Shown: positions 17,671-26,414, numbered from the stretch's first letter. The stretch: 64,000 nucleotides of DNA from Massilibacillus massiliensis (GCF_900086705.1 NZ_LT575483.1:621166-685165); one strand, 5' to 3'. The notes: generated from the sequence alone by a model not told the origin. Program-made: numbers and translations.

Positions 17671-17866
17671 ATCGCCTCCCCATCGCTCGCAGGTCAATCG
17701 GTGATTGTTAATTAGGCAGTTCTCCTGGCTTTAGTTCATCGCAGCTCCAAACCTTCCCAAAATAAGCATTTCAGTGGTATATATAGAAGCAACTCACTAT
17801 TACAGTGGCGGGACCGCGTTGGCATTACACCAAACTTCCCTATTAAGTCTTTAGACACCTAACTCG
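17671..17866 (-). ncRNA. Cobalamin riboswitch 1 (upstream of ABC-2 exporter)
   Basis: Minus-strand core features: AGGGAAG and GGTG..AATGCCAACGCGGTCCCGCCACTGT, the B12 box AGCCAGGAGAACTGCC, and a 3' hairpin with loop ACCTGCGAG preceding CGATGGGGA. All four copies in the window share this layout. Adenosyl- or other cobalamin binding normally stops expression of the downstream gene. The first gene downstream is the ABC-2 exporter at 16497-17336. Confidence 0.9.
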
Positions 17867-17885
17867 TTTTATTCGATTTTGGTTC

Positions 17886-17914
17886 ATTCTATCACTACAA
17901 CACTTTCCTGTCAA
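17886..17914 (-). promoter_or_regulatory. Promoter of riboswitch 1 / ABC exporter
   Basis: -35 TTGACA (17909-17914), 17-bp spacer, -10 TAGAAT (17886-17891), 20 bp before the riboswitch. Confidence 0.8.
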
Positions 17915-18024
17915 TATCATGGTCTTAATGTTTTTCATAATTTTCTAACAAATACTAATTTTTTCTGCAAATTTTAATAAAACTGCACACTAAACCTAAA
18001 AATACAGCCCTGCAATAAAAGAAC

Positions 18025-18064
18025 TATAAAAAAAGAATTATTACATAGATTTGTAATAATTCTT
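18025..18064 (-). terminator. Intrinsic terminator of the HD-GYP gene
   Basis: Stem 18033-18045 / 18052-18064 (AAGAATTATTACA) with a T-run on minus; it overlaps the gene's stop codon. Confidence 0.85.
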
Positions 18065-18659
18065 ATACATTCAGAGCCAAATTTTCTAATAATTTATGCT
18101 TGACTACAACATCAACAATATTTGCATCAAATTGCGTTCCACGATTATATTTTAATTGTTCAATTGCCTCAATCGCTTTTATTTTAGAACGATAAGCACG
18201 CTGACTCGTCATCGCATCGAAGGCATCTGCAATCGCAACAATACGCGATGCCAAAGAAATTTCTTCACCCTTTAATCCATCTGGATATCCTCTGCCATCC
18301 ATCCGTTCATGATGATGACGAACAATATCTGATATCGGTTTTAAAACTCTTACTTTGTTCACAATTTGATAACCGATGACTGGATGTTTCTTCATAACCT
18401 CATATTCTTGGTCGTCCAATTTTCCTGGTTTATTTAAAATGCAATCAGGAATACCGATTTTCCCAATATCATGAAGATGGGCTCCAATATGAATTCTAAG
18501 TTGCTCACTTTCTGATAAAAATAAAATTTTGGCAATTGCTAAAGAAACTTCAGCGACTCGTTCTGAATGGCCGCAGGTATATGCACTCTTTGCATCTAAC
18601 GTAGTTCCCAAAGCATCAACAATTTCATGTAAGTCTGTTGCTAAAAGAATTCGATTCAT
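18063..18659 (-). CDS. HD-GYP domain protein, probable cyclic-di-GMP phosphodiesterase
   Basis: 198 residues, a single HD-GYP domain without any sensor or receiver domain. Metal ligands H31, H61/H63-D64 (AHLHDIGKIGIPD), H115-H117, and the GYP motif at 124-126 (HHERMDGRGYPDG) are intact. It is expected to hydrolyse cyclic di-GMP in the cytoplasm. SD AAGGGG 4 nt before the ATG. The gene lies between the feo genes and the riboswitch-1 promoter and shows no operon link. Confidence 0.88.
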   Translation of the reverse strand: MNRILLATDLHEIVDALGTTLDAKSAYTCGHSERVAEVSLAIAKILFLSESEQLRIHIGAHLHDIGKIGIPDCILNKPGKLDDQEYEVMKKHPVIGYQIVNKVRVLKPISDIVRHHHERMDGRGYPDGLKGEEISLASRIVAIADAFDAMTSQRAYRSKIKAIEAIEQLKYNRGTQFDANIVDVVVKHKLLENLALNV

Positions 18660-18697
18660 AAATCCCCTTATGCGTAACCTCGCTATCTGTAAAGTAA

Positions 18698-18874
18698 TTA
18701 ATTCTTATCCTTCGTTGTTTCTGAGCAATGACAATTACAGCTACCACAGCTACTTGTCGTACAGCAATCACTTTCTCCTTTTGTAAACTTTCTAATAATT
18801 TTTTTCATTCCTAAAATAAATACAAAACCAATAACAGCTGCAATAACCGCTGTCGAAATTGTTCCTATAGCCAT
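18698..18874 (-). CDS. FeoB-associated Cys-rich small membrane protein
   Basis: 58 residues from the ATG at 18874 (AAAGGAGG upstream; the ATG at 18883 abuts the SD). One membrane helix (GTISTAVIAAVIGFVFILGMKKII) is followed by a cysteine-rich tail: DCCTTSSCGSCNCHC, seven cysteines. Proteins of this build follow feoB in many Firmicutes and are named for that; their role in ferrous iron uptake is unproven. It lies 75 bp after feoB. Confidence 0.8.
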   Translation of the reverse strand: MAIGTISTAVIAAVIGFVFILGMKKIIRKFTKGESDCCTTSSCGSCNCHCSETTKDKN

Positions 18875-18910
18875 ATTTCCCATCCTCCTTTAAACATTGA
18901 ATAGAGATTC

Positions 18911-18952
18911 AAAGCGAATCATCTTCCAAATATACGGTAGATGATTCGCTTT
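18911..18952. terminator. Hairpin between feoB and the Cys-rich gene
   Basis: 14-bp perfect stem AAAGCGAATCATCT / AGATGATTCGCTTT. On the minus strand it is not followed by a good T-run (GAATCTC), so it may be a partial terminator or mRNA-stability hairpin that lowers expression of the small downstream gene. Confidence 0.5.
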
Positions 18953-18958
18953 TTCATC

Positions 18959-20848
18959 TTAAGCGCCAAAACCTAATAATTTTCCAACTTGATATACAAT
19001 TAATGAAACAACCCATGCCACCGCAAATGTATAACCAGCGGAGAATAGCATCCACTTCCAAGAGGAAAACTCTTTTTTAATCGTTCCAAGTGCAGTCATA
19101 CATGGTGTATAAAGTGCAATGAAAATCATAAACGCATATGCAGAAAGTGCTGAAAAAGCTACGCCGATTGAATCTTGCATTTGCTGTGCTGCTTCAGTTG
19201 CTTCTTCTGCCACTTCCGCTACACCATATAATACGCCCATTGTAGAAACAACCGCTTCTTTGGCCAAAATGCCTGTAAGAACAGCCGCACCTGATTCCCA
19301 AGTAGCAAACCCATGGAAAATAAAGAGATTTGAAATTGCAGCCCCAATAGAAGCTAAGAAACTTTCTTCCATTTCAGCCGAGCCGCCAAAATTATAACTG
19401 CTTAAGAACCAAATAACAATGGACATCGCAAAAATAATTGTACCAGCTTTAATTAAGAACCCTTTTCCTTTATCCCATGTTTCTAATAAAACAGTTTCCA
19501 TATCCGGAAATCTATATGGTGGTAATTCCAACAAGAACGTACTATCTTCACTCTTAAACGTAGTTGAATTTAAAACCTTTGCCATAACAATTGCCAAAAT
19601 AACCCCTGCAACATAAATTGAAAAAACTACATTTGTTGCATTTTCCGGGAAAAAGATCGCTGCAAATAATGCCATAACAGGAAGTTTAGCACCGCAAGTT
19701 AAAAATGGCGTAACGAGCATAGCAATGCGTCTGTCCTTTTCTGAATCTAAAGCTCTTGCGCCCATAATCGCCGGAACTGCACAACCAAATCCCATAATCA
19801 ATGGCATAACGCCTTTGCCTGTAAGACCTGCCCGGCGCATAACCGGATCCATAATAAACGCAACCCGTGCCATATACCCTGTCCCGTCCAAGAAGCTTAA
19901 GCAGAAAAACAAGGTAAAGATTAATGGAACGAAAGTTAACACCCCACCAACACCGGCAATTACACCATCAAGAATCATTGATTGCAACCAATCAGCAACT
20001 TCCAATCCTGCAAGTGTCTCTTCTGTCCAAGGTGTAAGAGTCTCACCAATAAATTCATCAATAAAATCAGCCATCGGTTGACCAATCCATGAAAATGTAA
20101 TTTCAAATACACTATAAATGATTGCTAATAGAATTGGTAAAGCCAAAAAACCATTGGCTAAAATATGATCAATTTTCTCAGTTGTAGAGGTACTTGCACC
20201 ACTTTTTTCAACGGTCTCTGCAATAATTTGGTCAATTAATGCATAACGAAGTGCAATTACTTCTTCTTCGACTTTATCTTTATTCTTCGTTTCACGATTC
20301 AGTTCTTTCACCTTTGCAATATGTGCTTGAATTAAAGGACTGATCTTATAATTTTTTAATGCCTCTTCTGTAAAAACATCCATCAAATTTTTGATGCTCT
20401 TATTATCTTTGGCAACGGTTTCTACCACCGGCATACCAAATTGCTGCTCTAATTCCTTTACATGGATCTTAAGTCCACGTTTTTTTGCATCATCCATCAT
20501 ATTTAAATTAAGAATAACCGGAATACCAAGTTCAAGTAATTGTAATGTTAAAAATAAATTACGTTCGAGATTTGATGCATCTAATACATTGACTACAATA
20601 TCCGGTTTATCATTCAATAAATAATCAATTACAATTTGTTCCTCTGCAGAACGCGCATTAATACTATACGTGCCGGGTAAATCAATCACAGAAATTGCAC
20701 GATCATTATGATTTAAATACCCTACTTTTTTATCAACTGTTACACCCGGCCAATTCCCAATCTTTTGTCTTGCGCCAGTTAAAGCGTTAAATATCGTCGT
20801 TTTCCCCGTATTGGGATTTCCAGTTAAAGCAACCGAAAGCGTTGCCAT
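18959..20848 (-). CDS. feoB: Ferrous iron transporter FeoB
   Basis: 629 residues, slightly shorter than typical FeoB. The N-terminal GTPase has G1 GNPNTGKTT (residues 10-18), the G2-region PGVTVD, G3 DLPGTYS, and G4 NMMD. The membrane part contains two gate motifs (FFCLSFLDGTGYMARVAFIMD and MGFGCAVPAIM). It is the inner-membrane Fe2+ uptake channel. It is downstream of feoA (25-bp gap), under a Fur box. Confidence 0.96.
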   Translation of the reverse strand: MATLSVALTGNPNTGKTTIFNALTGARQKIGNWPGVTVDKKVGYLNHNDRAISVIDLPGTYSINARSAEEQIVIDYLLNDKPDIVVNVLDASNLERNLFLTLQLLELGIPVILNLNMMDDAKKRGLKIHVKELEQQFGMPVVETVAKDNKSIKNLMDVFTEEALKNYKISPLIQAHIAKVKELNRETKNKDKVEEEVIALRYALIDQIIAETVEKSGASTSTTEKIDHILANGFLALPILLAIIYSVFEITFSWIGQPMADFIDEFIGETLTPWTEETLAGLEVADWLQSMILDGVIAGVGGVLTFVPLIFTLFFCLSFLDGTGYMARVAFIMDPVMRRAGLTGKGVMPLIMGFGCAVPAIMGARALDSEKDRRIAMLVTPFLTCGAKLPVMALFAAIFFPENATNVVFSIYVAGVILAIVMAKVLNSTTFKSEDSTFLLELPPYRFPDMETVLLETWDKGKGFLIKAGTIIFAMSIVIWFLSSYNFGGSAEMEESFLASIGAAISNLFIFHGFATWESGAAVLTGILAKEAVVSTMGVLYGVAEVAEEATEAAQQMQDSIGVAFSALSAYAFMIFIALYTPCMTALGTIKKEFSSWKWMLFSAGYTFAVAWVVSLIVYQVGKLLGFGA

Positions 20849-20873
20849 TATACATCAACTCCTAAATATAAAA

Positions 20874-21161
20874 TCAGATCACACTTACCTTAATCTTTTC
20901 AGCATCTGCTACACGTAATGCCAGATTATATGAACGTACTGAAACCGCCATAGGATCACCTAACGGTGCCGAACGTAATACTTTGACTGTTGTTCCCTTA
21001 ATCAATCCCATGCTCATCAATCGGGATTTAATCTTAGAATTCTCCAGTCCTTCAATTCTTACAGTCGCACCCGGCTGTACTTCACTTAATGACATTTTAT
21101 CGCTCAAATCATTGCTCACATTGGATTCAGCCAATTCTACTTTAGCTTCACTTAAAGCCAT
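20874..21161 (-). CDS. feoA: Ferrous iron transport protein FeoA
   Basis: 95 residues. An SH3-like FeoA domain occupies residues 25-95 (LSEVQPGATVRIEGLE..SRLMSMGLIKGTTVKVLRSAPLGDPMAVSVRSYNLALRVADAEKIKV), with a 20-residue N-terminal extension. It is thought to modulate FeoB. First gene of the feo operon, SD TGGAGG. Confidence 0.93.
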   Translation of the reverse strand: MALSEAKVELAESNVSNDLSDKMSLSEVQPGATVRIEGLENSKIKSRLMSMGLIKGTTVKVLRSAPLGDPMAVSVRSYNLALRVADAEKIKVSVI

Positions 21162-21197
21162 CTCATAATGCCTCCATTCAAAAACTCAATTATACCT

Positions 21198-21216
21198 GAT
21201 TTTGATTTTCATTATC
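21198..21216 (-). promoter_or_regulatory. Fur box of the feo operon
   Basis: GATAATGAAAATCAAAATC on minus matches 16 of 19 positions of the classic GATAATGATAATCATTATC consensus. It lies just downstream of the -10, where Fur-Fe2+ would block transcription. A weaker TTGA-centred dyad lies at about 21266-21284, upstream of the -35. Confidence 0.75.
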
Positions 21217-21231
21217 GGATTCTCATACTTT

Positions 21232-21260
21232 ATCATAAGATATGTATATAGGTTTGTCAA
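21232..21260 (-). promoter_or_regulatory. Promoter of the feo operon
   Basis: -35 TTGACA (21255-21260), 17-bp spacer, -10 TATGAT (21232-21237). Confidence 0.8.
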
Positions 21261-21289
21261 GATTATTGATAATGGTATTCAATCTAAAA

Positions 21290-21340
21290 CAAAAATAAAG
21301 ATAGGTAAATACTGCACGCATACAATATCTTCCTATCTTT
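21290..21340 (-). terminator. Intrinsic terminator of the BtuFCD-like operon
   Basis: Outer stem AAAGATAGG / CCTATCTTT (21297-21305, 21332-21340) followed by ATTTTTG on minus, right after the ATPase stop codon. Confidence 0.75.
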
Positions 21341-21343
21341 AAT

Positions 21344-22126
21344 TCATCTTCTGATCGCACTTGGTACAAAAACCTCTTGCCCCTGTTGATTTTTGTAGAT
21401 TTCCGCACTTACACCAAACACTTTTTCCAACATTTCAGCCGTAATTACCGCTTGTGGTTTCCCTTGTGCAAAAACACGTCCTTCTTTCAATACAATAATT
21501 TCATCCGAAAATTTCATTGCATGCTGAATATCATGTAATACCATGATCACTGACATATCATTTCTGTCATTTAATTCCGATACAAGCTCCAGAATTTCTA
21601 ATTGATGCGCAATATCTAAATACGTAGTAGGTTCATCTAGCAATAAAAGCTTCGGATTCTGTGCAAGAGCCATAGCAATCCAAGCTCTTTGCCGTTCTCC
21701 TCCGGATAGATGCCGAACAAAGCGACTACGAAATTGTTCCATTCCAGTCTTTTTCAACGCTAAATTTATACACGCTGCATCTTCTTTAAGGTTGCCTCTC
21801 CACCACGTCCGATGAGGAAATCGACCATACTCGACCAATTCACCCACAGTTAAATCCTTTGGTGTTTCAGACCCCTGCGGCAAGATAGCCAGCTGTTTCG
21901 CTAAAGTAGCTCTAGAGATGTTTTTTAACTCTTTATCATCCAGCTGAACCGTACCAGAAGTATAGCGTAGCAAACCTGCTAACACCTTTAACAAGGTGCT
22001 TTTCCCGGATCCGTTCGGACCGATAATGACTGTCCTTTTTGCTCTTTCAATCGTAAGACTAATATCTTTTAAGATGACTTTATCATGTAACTTCACCGTA
22101 ATATGATCTGCTGATATCATAGCCAT
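21344..22126 (-). CDS. ABC transporter ATPase, FecE/BtuD-type
   Basis: 260 residues. Walker A GPNGSGKST (36-44), signature LSGGERQR, Walker B LLLLDEPTTYLD and the H-loop VLHDIQHAMKFSD are all present. The family serves importers of siderophores, haem or corrinoids. It overlaps the permease gene, and the operon begins with cobalamin-synthesis genes, which favours a corrinoid substrate, although iron chelates remain possible (feoA is next door but has its own promoter). Confidence 0.88.
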   Translation of the reverse strand: MAMISADHITVKLHDKVILKDISLTIERAKRTVIIGPNGSGKSTLLKVLAGLLRYTSGTVQLDDKELKNISRATLAKQLAILPQGSETPKDLTVGELVEYGRFPHRTWWRGNLKEDAACINLALKKTGMEQFRSRFVRHLSGGERQRAWIAMALAQNPKLLLLDEPTTYLDIAHQLEILELVSELNDRNDMSVIMVLHDIQHAMKFSDEIIVLKEGRVFAQGKPQAVITAEMLEKVFGVSAEIYKNQQGQEVFVPSAIRR

Positions 22127-23151
22127 TATAACTCCCTCCTTAGTAAAAAGAGGAAAAACGGTGCGCCTAAAAATGCCATAATAATACCTACAGGCAATTC
22201 AACTGGTGAAAACACAATACGCGCAAAGGTATCACTAAATGTAACTACGGCAATTCCCAATAACGCAGCAGCAGGTAATAAAAACCTATAATCTGATCCA
22301 ATGATAAGCCGCGCCGCATGTGGTACAATCAGACCGACAAAGCCAAGTAAACCGACAACACTGACTGCACTCGCAGCAAGCAATGCAGCAAGTGCAGTCA
22401 TGATAATCCGAGTCAACTCCACCTGAATTCCCAAACCTTTTGCAATTTCATCCCCTAGTTGTAAAATATTTAAATGTTTTGCACCTAAAAAAGCCAATGT
22501 CACTCCGACAATCGTATAAGGCCAAATGATATCCACATGAGGCCAGCTGCGGGCAGCCAGCCCTCCAACCATCCACATGAGTGCTCCATGTACGCGATCA
22601 CTGTAAAAAATCATAAGCGCAGAAATTCCAGACCCCAAAAATGCCGAAACTGCCACCCCGGCTAAAATTACTCTAACGGGACGAATGCCCCCCTTCCAAG
22701 CCAAAACATAGATACAACTTGCCGCCGCCATTGCACCAAAAAAAGCAACCGGCGTAATCAGATACTCTAATGCTGGATATAAAATCATAATCACAATACC
22801 GGCCAGCCCCGCACCAGATGAAATTCCAATAATATGCGGATCTGCTAAAGGATTTTTCATGATCGCCTGTAAGATCGCTCCGGAAATTGATAAATGAACC
22901 CCCACCAGAGCAGCAACAATCGTTCTTGGCAAACGAATATTTAAAATAATTTGATCTTTCGAACTTGTCCCATTCTCCATTAAAATATGCCATATATCCG
23001 AATAGCCAATATGCACAGATCCTTTGAATAAACTAACCAAACAACCGCAAACAGCCAAAATGGCAAATACGATTAAGATCAGTATCCGCCATTTTTTTAT
23101 TTCCATTCCAAATTTTATATCTTTACGTACAGCTACATCATCTTCCATCAT
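22126..23151 (-). CDS. ABC transporter permease, FecCD/BtuC-type
   Basis: 341 residues with about ten membrane helices. FecCD signatures: RLPRTIVAALVGVHLSISGAILQAIMKNPLADPHIIGISSGAGL and GLLGFVGLIVPHAARLIIGSDYR. It overlaps the binding-protein gene by 14 bp and abuts the ATPase, so it is one import complex in the inner membrane. Confidence 0.9.
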   Translation of the reverse strand: MMEDDVAVRKDIKFGMEIKKWRILILIVFAILAVCGCLVSLFKGSVHIGYSDIWHILMENGTSSKDQIILNIRLPRTIVAALVGVHLSISGAILQAIMKNPLADPHIIGISSGAGLAGIVIMILYPALEYLITPVAFFGAMAAASCIYVLAWKGGIRPVRVILAGVAVSAFLGSGISALMIFYSDRVHGALMWMVGGLAARSWPHVDIIWPYTIVGVTLAFLGAKHLNILQLGDEIAKGLGIQVELTRIIMTALAALLAASAVSVVGLLGFVGLIVPHAARLIIGSDYRFLLPAAALLGIAVVTFSDTFARIVFSPVELPVGIIMAFLGAPFFLFLLRREL

Positions 23152-24103
23152 TTAATACCTCTGGATATACCAGCTTTGCCATTAATTCTATTGCTTCAGG
23201 ATATCTAAGCCCAGGATTTAATAGAAACAAATCCTGCGGTAAAAAATAAACTTTATTTTTTTTCACTGCATTTAAGGAACTCCAAGCAGGATTGCTTTCA
23301 ATATCAGAAAGCATACGTTTTCTGATATCCTCCAGTTTTCCCATTGTAACAATAAAAATGATCTCCGGGTCATTTTCCACCAGTTTTTCTAAACTATACG
23401 GCGTAGAATCAGGATCTTGCTCCAATGCTTTACTGCCCGATGCAATGTTATGAAACCCAAGTGTTTTTGCCGCTGTCCCCGCAATACTGCCTTCCAGCTC
23501 AACAGTTACACTCTTTGCTGTACTATGCAGAATTGCTATTTTTTTAGCTTCCTTAGGGATTTTATCCGTTACATTTTGCACTTTTTGATTCATCGACTGC
23601 ATCAAAGCTTTGCCTTTTTGAGTTTCGCCGGATATTTGAGAAAACAAATTAATTTTATCAAGAACATCTTGATAGGTTTTCATCTTAAGCACAATCACAG
23701 GAATATGGTTCGTTTCCAGAATCGGCAAAAATTTATCATGCATACCTTCATAGGCAATCACCAAATCTGGTTGAAGCGATATTACCTTTTCAATATTAAT
23801 GTTATACACTGCACCAACTTCCTCAAGATCTTGTGCAGATACGGGTATGCTGTTTTTTGAACTAGGTCTTGCAATAAGCTTTGCATCTACAGCACCCAAT
23901 AGTTCTAAAAAAGATGGTGATAATGCAATAATTTTTTCGGGTTTGTGTGTTAAGTTCACAGTCCTGTCTAAATCATCTTTTATCGTTAAATAAACGCTCT
24001 CTTCCTGATTCGCACTGTCCTTCTCCGCATTTGAACAAGCAGCCACATTCACAGCACATACAACCAACAAAAGAAACATACATATCTGTTTTAACTTTAA
24101 CAT
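23138..24103 (-). CDS. Periplasmic binding lipoprotein of the BtuF/FepB class
   Basis: 321 residues. A lipoprotein signal peptide ends in VAAC-S (lipid-anchored Cys about residue 23). The type III binding-protein fold has the helical backbone and the usual KPEKIIALSPSFLELLGAVDAKLIARP start. Substrate is inferred to be a corrinoid because cbiL lies 31 bp upstream and the cluster starts at a cobalamin riboswitch; a ferric siderophore is the alternative. Confidence 0.82.
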   Translation of the reverse strand: MLKLKQICMFLLLVVCAVNVAACSNAEKDSANQEESVYLTIKDDLDRTVNLTHKPEKIIALSPSFLELLGAVDAKLIARPSSKNSIPVSAQDLEEVGAVYNINIEKVISLQPDLVIAYEGMHDKFLPILETNHIPVIVLKMKTYQDVLDKINLFSQISGETQKGKALMQSMNQKVQNVTDKIPKEAKKIAILHSTAKSVTVELEGSIAGTAAKTLGFHNIASGSKALEQDPDSTPYSLEKLVENDPEIIFIVTMGKLEDIRKRMLSDIESNPAWSSLNAVKKNKVYFLPQDLFLLNPGLRYPEAIELMAKLVYPEVLNDGR

Positions 24104-24133
24104 TTTATCTTCCTCTAAAATTTCTATACTCGA

Positions 24134-24832
24134 CTATCTGCGGCGCGCCAAGATCGTAGATAAATAATTTACCTTTTCATGCTTTGCAGCTTCTAAATCA
24201 CGAATAATCAGCTCATCTTCTAAGCCGCATCTACTGATCATAACAGCTTTATCGGCAAGTTCGTTTTCTGTAAGCACATCAACCATTTCCGGGAAATTTT
24301 TATAAACTTTCATCATGACAACATTGTCAGTCACCGCAATTACTTGTTTAACTTTTTCTTCTGGTGCGGTTGCTGGAATAATACTTAAAATATCATTGCC
24401 TTCTACTAATGGATAGCCTAATTTGCTACCAATTGCGCAGAAAGCAGGAATGCCTGGAATCGTCTCAATCGTATAACCACAATTTTCCAACAATCTAAAT
24501 ACATAAATATAAGTACTGTAAAACATCGGATCGCCCAAAGTTAAAAATGCAACCTTCTTACCGGCCTTTAATAAAGCTAGAATTTCATTCTTATTCTCTT
24601 CCCAAACTTCTGGAGATTGTTCAAAATTAACCACCATAGGAAAGACTTGTTTGACAATTTCTACATCATCTTTTAAATAAGGTCTAGCAATAGAAAGTGC
24701 TAAACTATCTTCTTTCTTCTCCGTTTTCGGTGCAATAATAACATCTACTTCACGTATTGCATGAATTGCTTTTACTGTCAATAATTCCGGATCTCCAGGA
24801 CCTACACCAATACCATAAAATATACCTGCCAT
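24134..24832 (-). CDS. cbiL: Cobalt-factor II / precorrin-2 C20-methyltransferase
   Basis: 232 residues. Tetrapyrrole methylase fold: YGIGVGPGDPELLTVKA (residues 6-22), FLTLGDPMFYSTY, ETIPGIPAFCAIGSKLGYPL and MMKVYK are characteristic of CbiL/CobI. It transfers a methyl from S-adenosylmethionine to C20 in corrin-ring synthesis. The other corrin-ring enzymes are not in the window. Since cbiK is followed by a terminator, cbiL may have its own promoter in 24840-25020, where I recognise no riboswitch. Confidence 0.93.
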   Translation of the reverse strand: MAGIFYGIGVGPGDPELLTVKAIHAIREVDVIIAPKTEKKEDSLALSIARPYLKDDVEIVKQVFPMVVNFEQSPEVWEENKNEILALLKAGKKVAFLTLGDPMFYSTYIYVFRLLENCGYTIETIPGIPAFCAIGSKLGYPLVEGNDILSIIPATAPEEKVKQVIAVTDNVVMMKVYKNFPEMVDVLTENELADKAVMISRCGLEDELIIRDLEAAKHEKVNYLSTILARRR

Positions 24833-25022
24833 AACTTCCTCCTAAGGTGTTAATACCATTAAATTATTTTAGCACTACAAGTCTGACACCTGCGGTACCA
24901 ATTTCTCTTGTTCACAATGTAAATTTTACTTCTATGCTGTTTCTGTAAAACTCCATTATATTAAATACTATATAAAATAAAAAATACCTGTTTTTATTCA
25001 TTGTTTTATAAAATAAACGGAA

Positions 25023-25063
25023 AATAAGAGTTAAAAAGCCAGCTTAGACTTTTAACTCTTATT
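25023..25063 (-). terminator. Intrinsic terminator after exported CbiK
   Basis: 14-bp perfect stem (25023-25036 / 25050-25063) with inner AAAAGTC..., ending in TTTT on minus. Confidence 0.7.
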
Positions 25064-25087
25064 CCCTAAAAAAATTTTACCGTTAAT

Positions 25088-25987
25088 TTAGTTCTTACCT
25101 GCAATTGCATCTTTTACATGTTGCACATAAATCTTTTGTATTGCTTTATTTTCACCTAAACCATGAACATAAGTATCTACTTGATATCCTTCTGCTTTCA
25201 ATAAATTTTTCCAAGAATCATCTTCATCGCCAGCCATATCATTATTTGCATGATCACCGGCAACAAGCATCAATGGCATCAACAATACTGATTTTACAGA
25301 TTTTTTCGCTGCTAAACGAGCAACTACATCTTCAAAATTTGGATGATCAGTTTCCTCTACAACACCAATCGTTACAGGCATTTTCGCTGCATCAAATTCA
25401 TTTTGCAATGCTTGATAAGCTGGATTGTGTTGATGTGGAGATCCATGCCCCATAAATACGATCTCTTGTCCTTTTTGAACCTTTGGAAGTTGTGTTTTCA
25501 ACGCTTTCACAGCAATTGCGAAATCATCTACTTTCCCATCTGTTCCATCATTCATAAGAACAGGTCTGCCAATTTTAATACTTTGGAAAGAATTCTCATA
25601 AGTCTTCACTGGAGCAATGACTTTTTTATCGTATTCTTCTCCTGGCGTAAGATGTGTTGACTGTATTACAACCTCAGTATATCCTTCCGCTTTCAGCTTG
25701 TCCAATGCTTGTTCCAAAGTATCTGCATAAATGCCGCGGTCGGCTAATCTTTTCATTACAATTCTTGATGTGAATGCACGACGCACTTCATAGTCTGGAA
25801 AAGCCGCCTTAATTTCGTTTTCAACGCTTTCGATACACGCTTTTCTCGCGTCATCAAAAGTTGTTCCAAAACTTACAACTACAATTGCTTTTTTAGCGGC
25901 ACTTGCACTTGCCACCGAGTGATGTGTTGCCAATACTGCTGAAACTGTAAAAGCAACGACTAACAAAGTACATAAAAACTGCTTCAT
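25088..25987 (-). CDS. cbiK: Exported sirohydrochlorin cobaltochelatase CbiK
   Basis: 299 residues. A signal peptide (residues 1-30, cut near ASASA-AKK) precedes the CbiK fold. Catalytic residues are present: H181 in FMGHGSP, E211 in GVVEETD, and H246 in LLVAGDHANNDMAG. It inserts Co2+ into sirohydrochlorin, or binds metal/haem-like ligands, but outside the inner membrane, as for the periplasmic CbiK of Desulfovibrio. A second CbiK without signal peptide is at 46881-47684. It is controlled by cobalamin riboswitch 2, whose terminator is 41 bp upstream. Confidence 0.9.
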   Translation of the reverse strand: MKQFLCTLLVVAFTVSAVLATHHSVASASAAKKAIVVVSFGTTFDDARKACIESVENEIKAAFPDYEVRRAFTSRIVMKRLADRGIYADTLEQALDKLKAEGYTEVVIQSTHLTPGEEYDKKVIAPVKTYENSFQSIKIGRPVLMNDGTDGKVDDFAIAVKALKTQLPKVQKGQEIVFMGHGSPHQHNPAYQALQNEFDAAKMPVTIGVVEETDHPNFEDVVARLAAKKSVKSVLLMPLMLVAGDHANNDMAGDEDDSWKNLLKAEGYQVDTYVHGLGENKAIQKIYVQHVKDAIAGKN

Positions 25988-26027
25988 AAAGATTCCTCCT
26001 AGATATTTTAATTAAGTAATACATATA

Positions 26028-26067
26028 AAAAAATAAGCCTTTTCTGCATAGCAAAAAAGGCTTATTT
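26028..26067 (-). terminator. Expression-platform terminator of cobalamin riboswitch 2
   Basis: 13-14 bp stem AAATAAGCCTTTT / AAAAGGCTTATTT with loop containing TATGCAG, followed by a T-run. Confidence 0.85.
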
Positions 26068-26094
26068 AGATATCATAAATTTATATCTATTAAT

Positions 26095-26290
26095 CCCCTT
26101 CCCATCGCTCGCAGGTCCAACGGTGATTTCTTGACAGGCAGTTCTCCTGGCTCTAGATCATCGCTACTCCAAACCTTCCCAAAAGTAAAACTTTCAGTGG
26201 TATATTCTTGGATTCGCTCCCTATTACAGTGGCGGGACCGCATCGGCATTCAACCGATTTCCCTATTAAGCCCTTACCGGGCACCCATCT
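26095..26290 (-). ncRNA. Cobalamin riboswitch 2 (upstream of cbiK)
   Basis: Carries the GGTCCCGCCACTGTAATAG core, GCCAGGAGAACTGCC B12 box, and the CACCGTTGGACCTGCGAG hairpin before CGATGGGAAGGGG. Expected to switch cbiK off when cobalamin is plentiful. Confidence 0.93.
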
Positions 26291-26343
26291 CAATGCTATT
26301 ATTTTTTCATATTATGAAATAAAGTATATTTATTACAAAGGTT

Positions 26344-26372
26344 ATGTTACCACTTTTATTTTTACTTGTCAA
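26344..26372 (-). promoter_or_regulatory. Promoter of riboswitch 2 / cbiK
   Basis: -35 TTGACA (26367-26372), 17-bp spacer, -10 TAACAT (26344-26349). The -35 lies in the palindrome TTGTCAATTGACAA. Confidence 0.75.
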
Positions 26373-26414
26373 TTGACAAATTCATTCTCTTTAAAATGCA
26401 ATAAAATTATAAAC

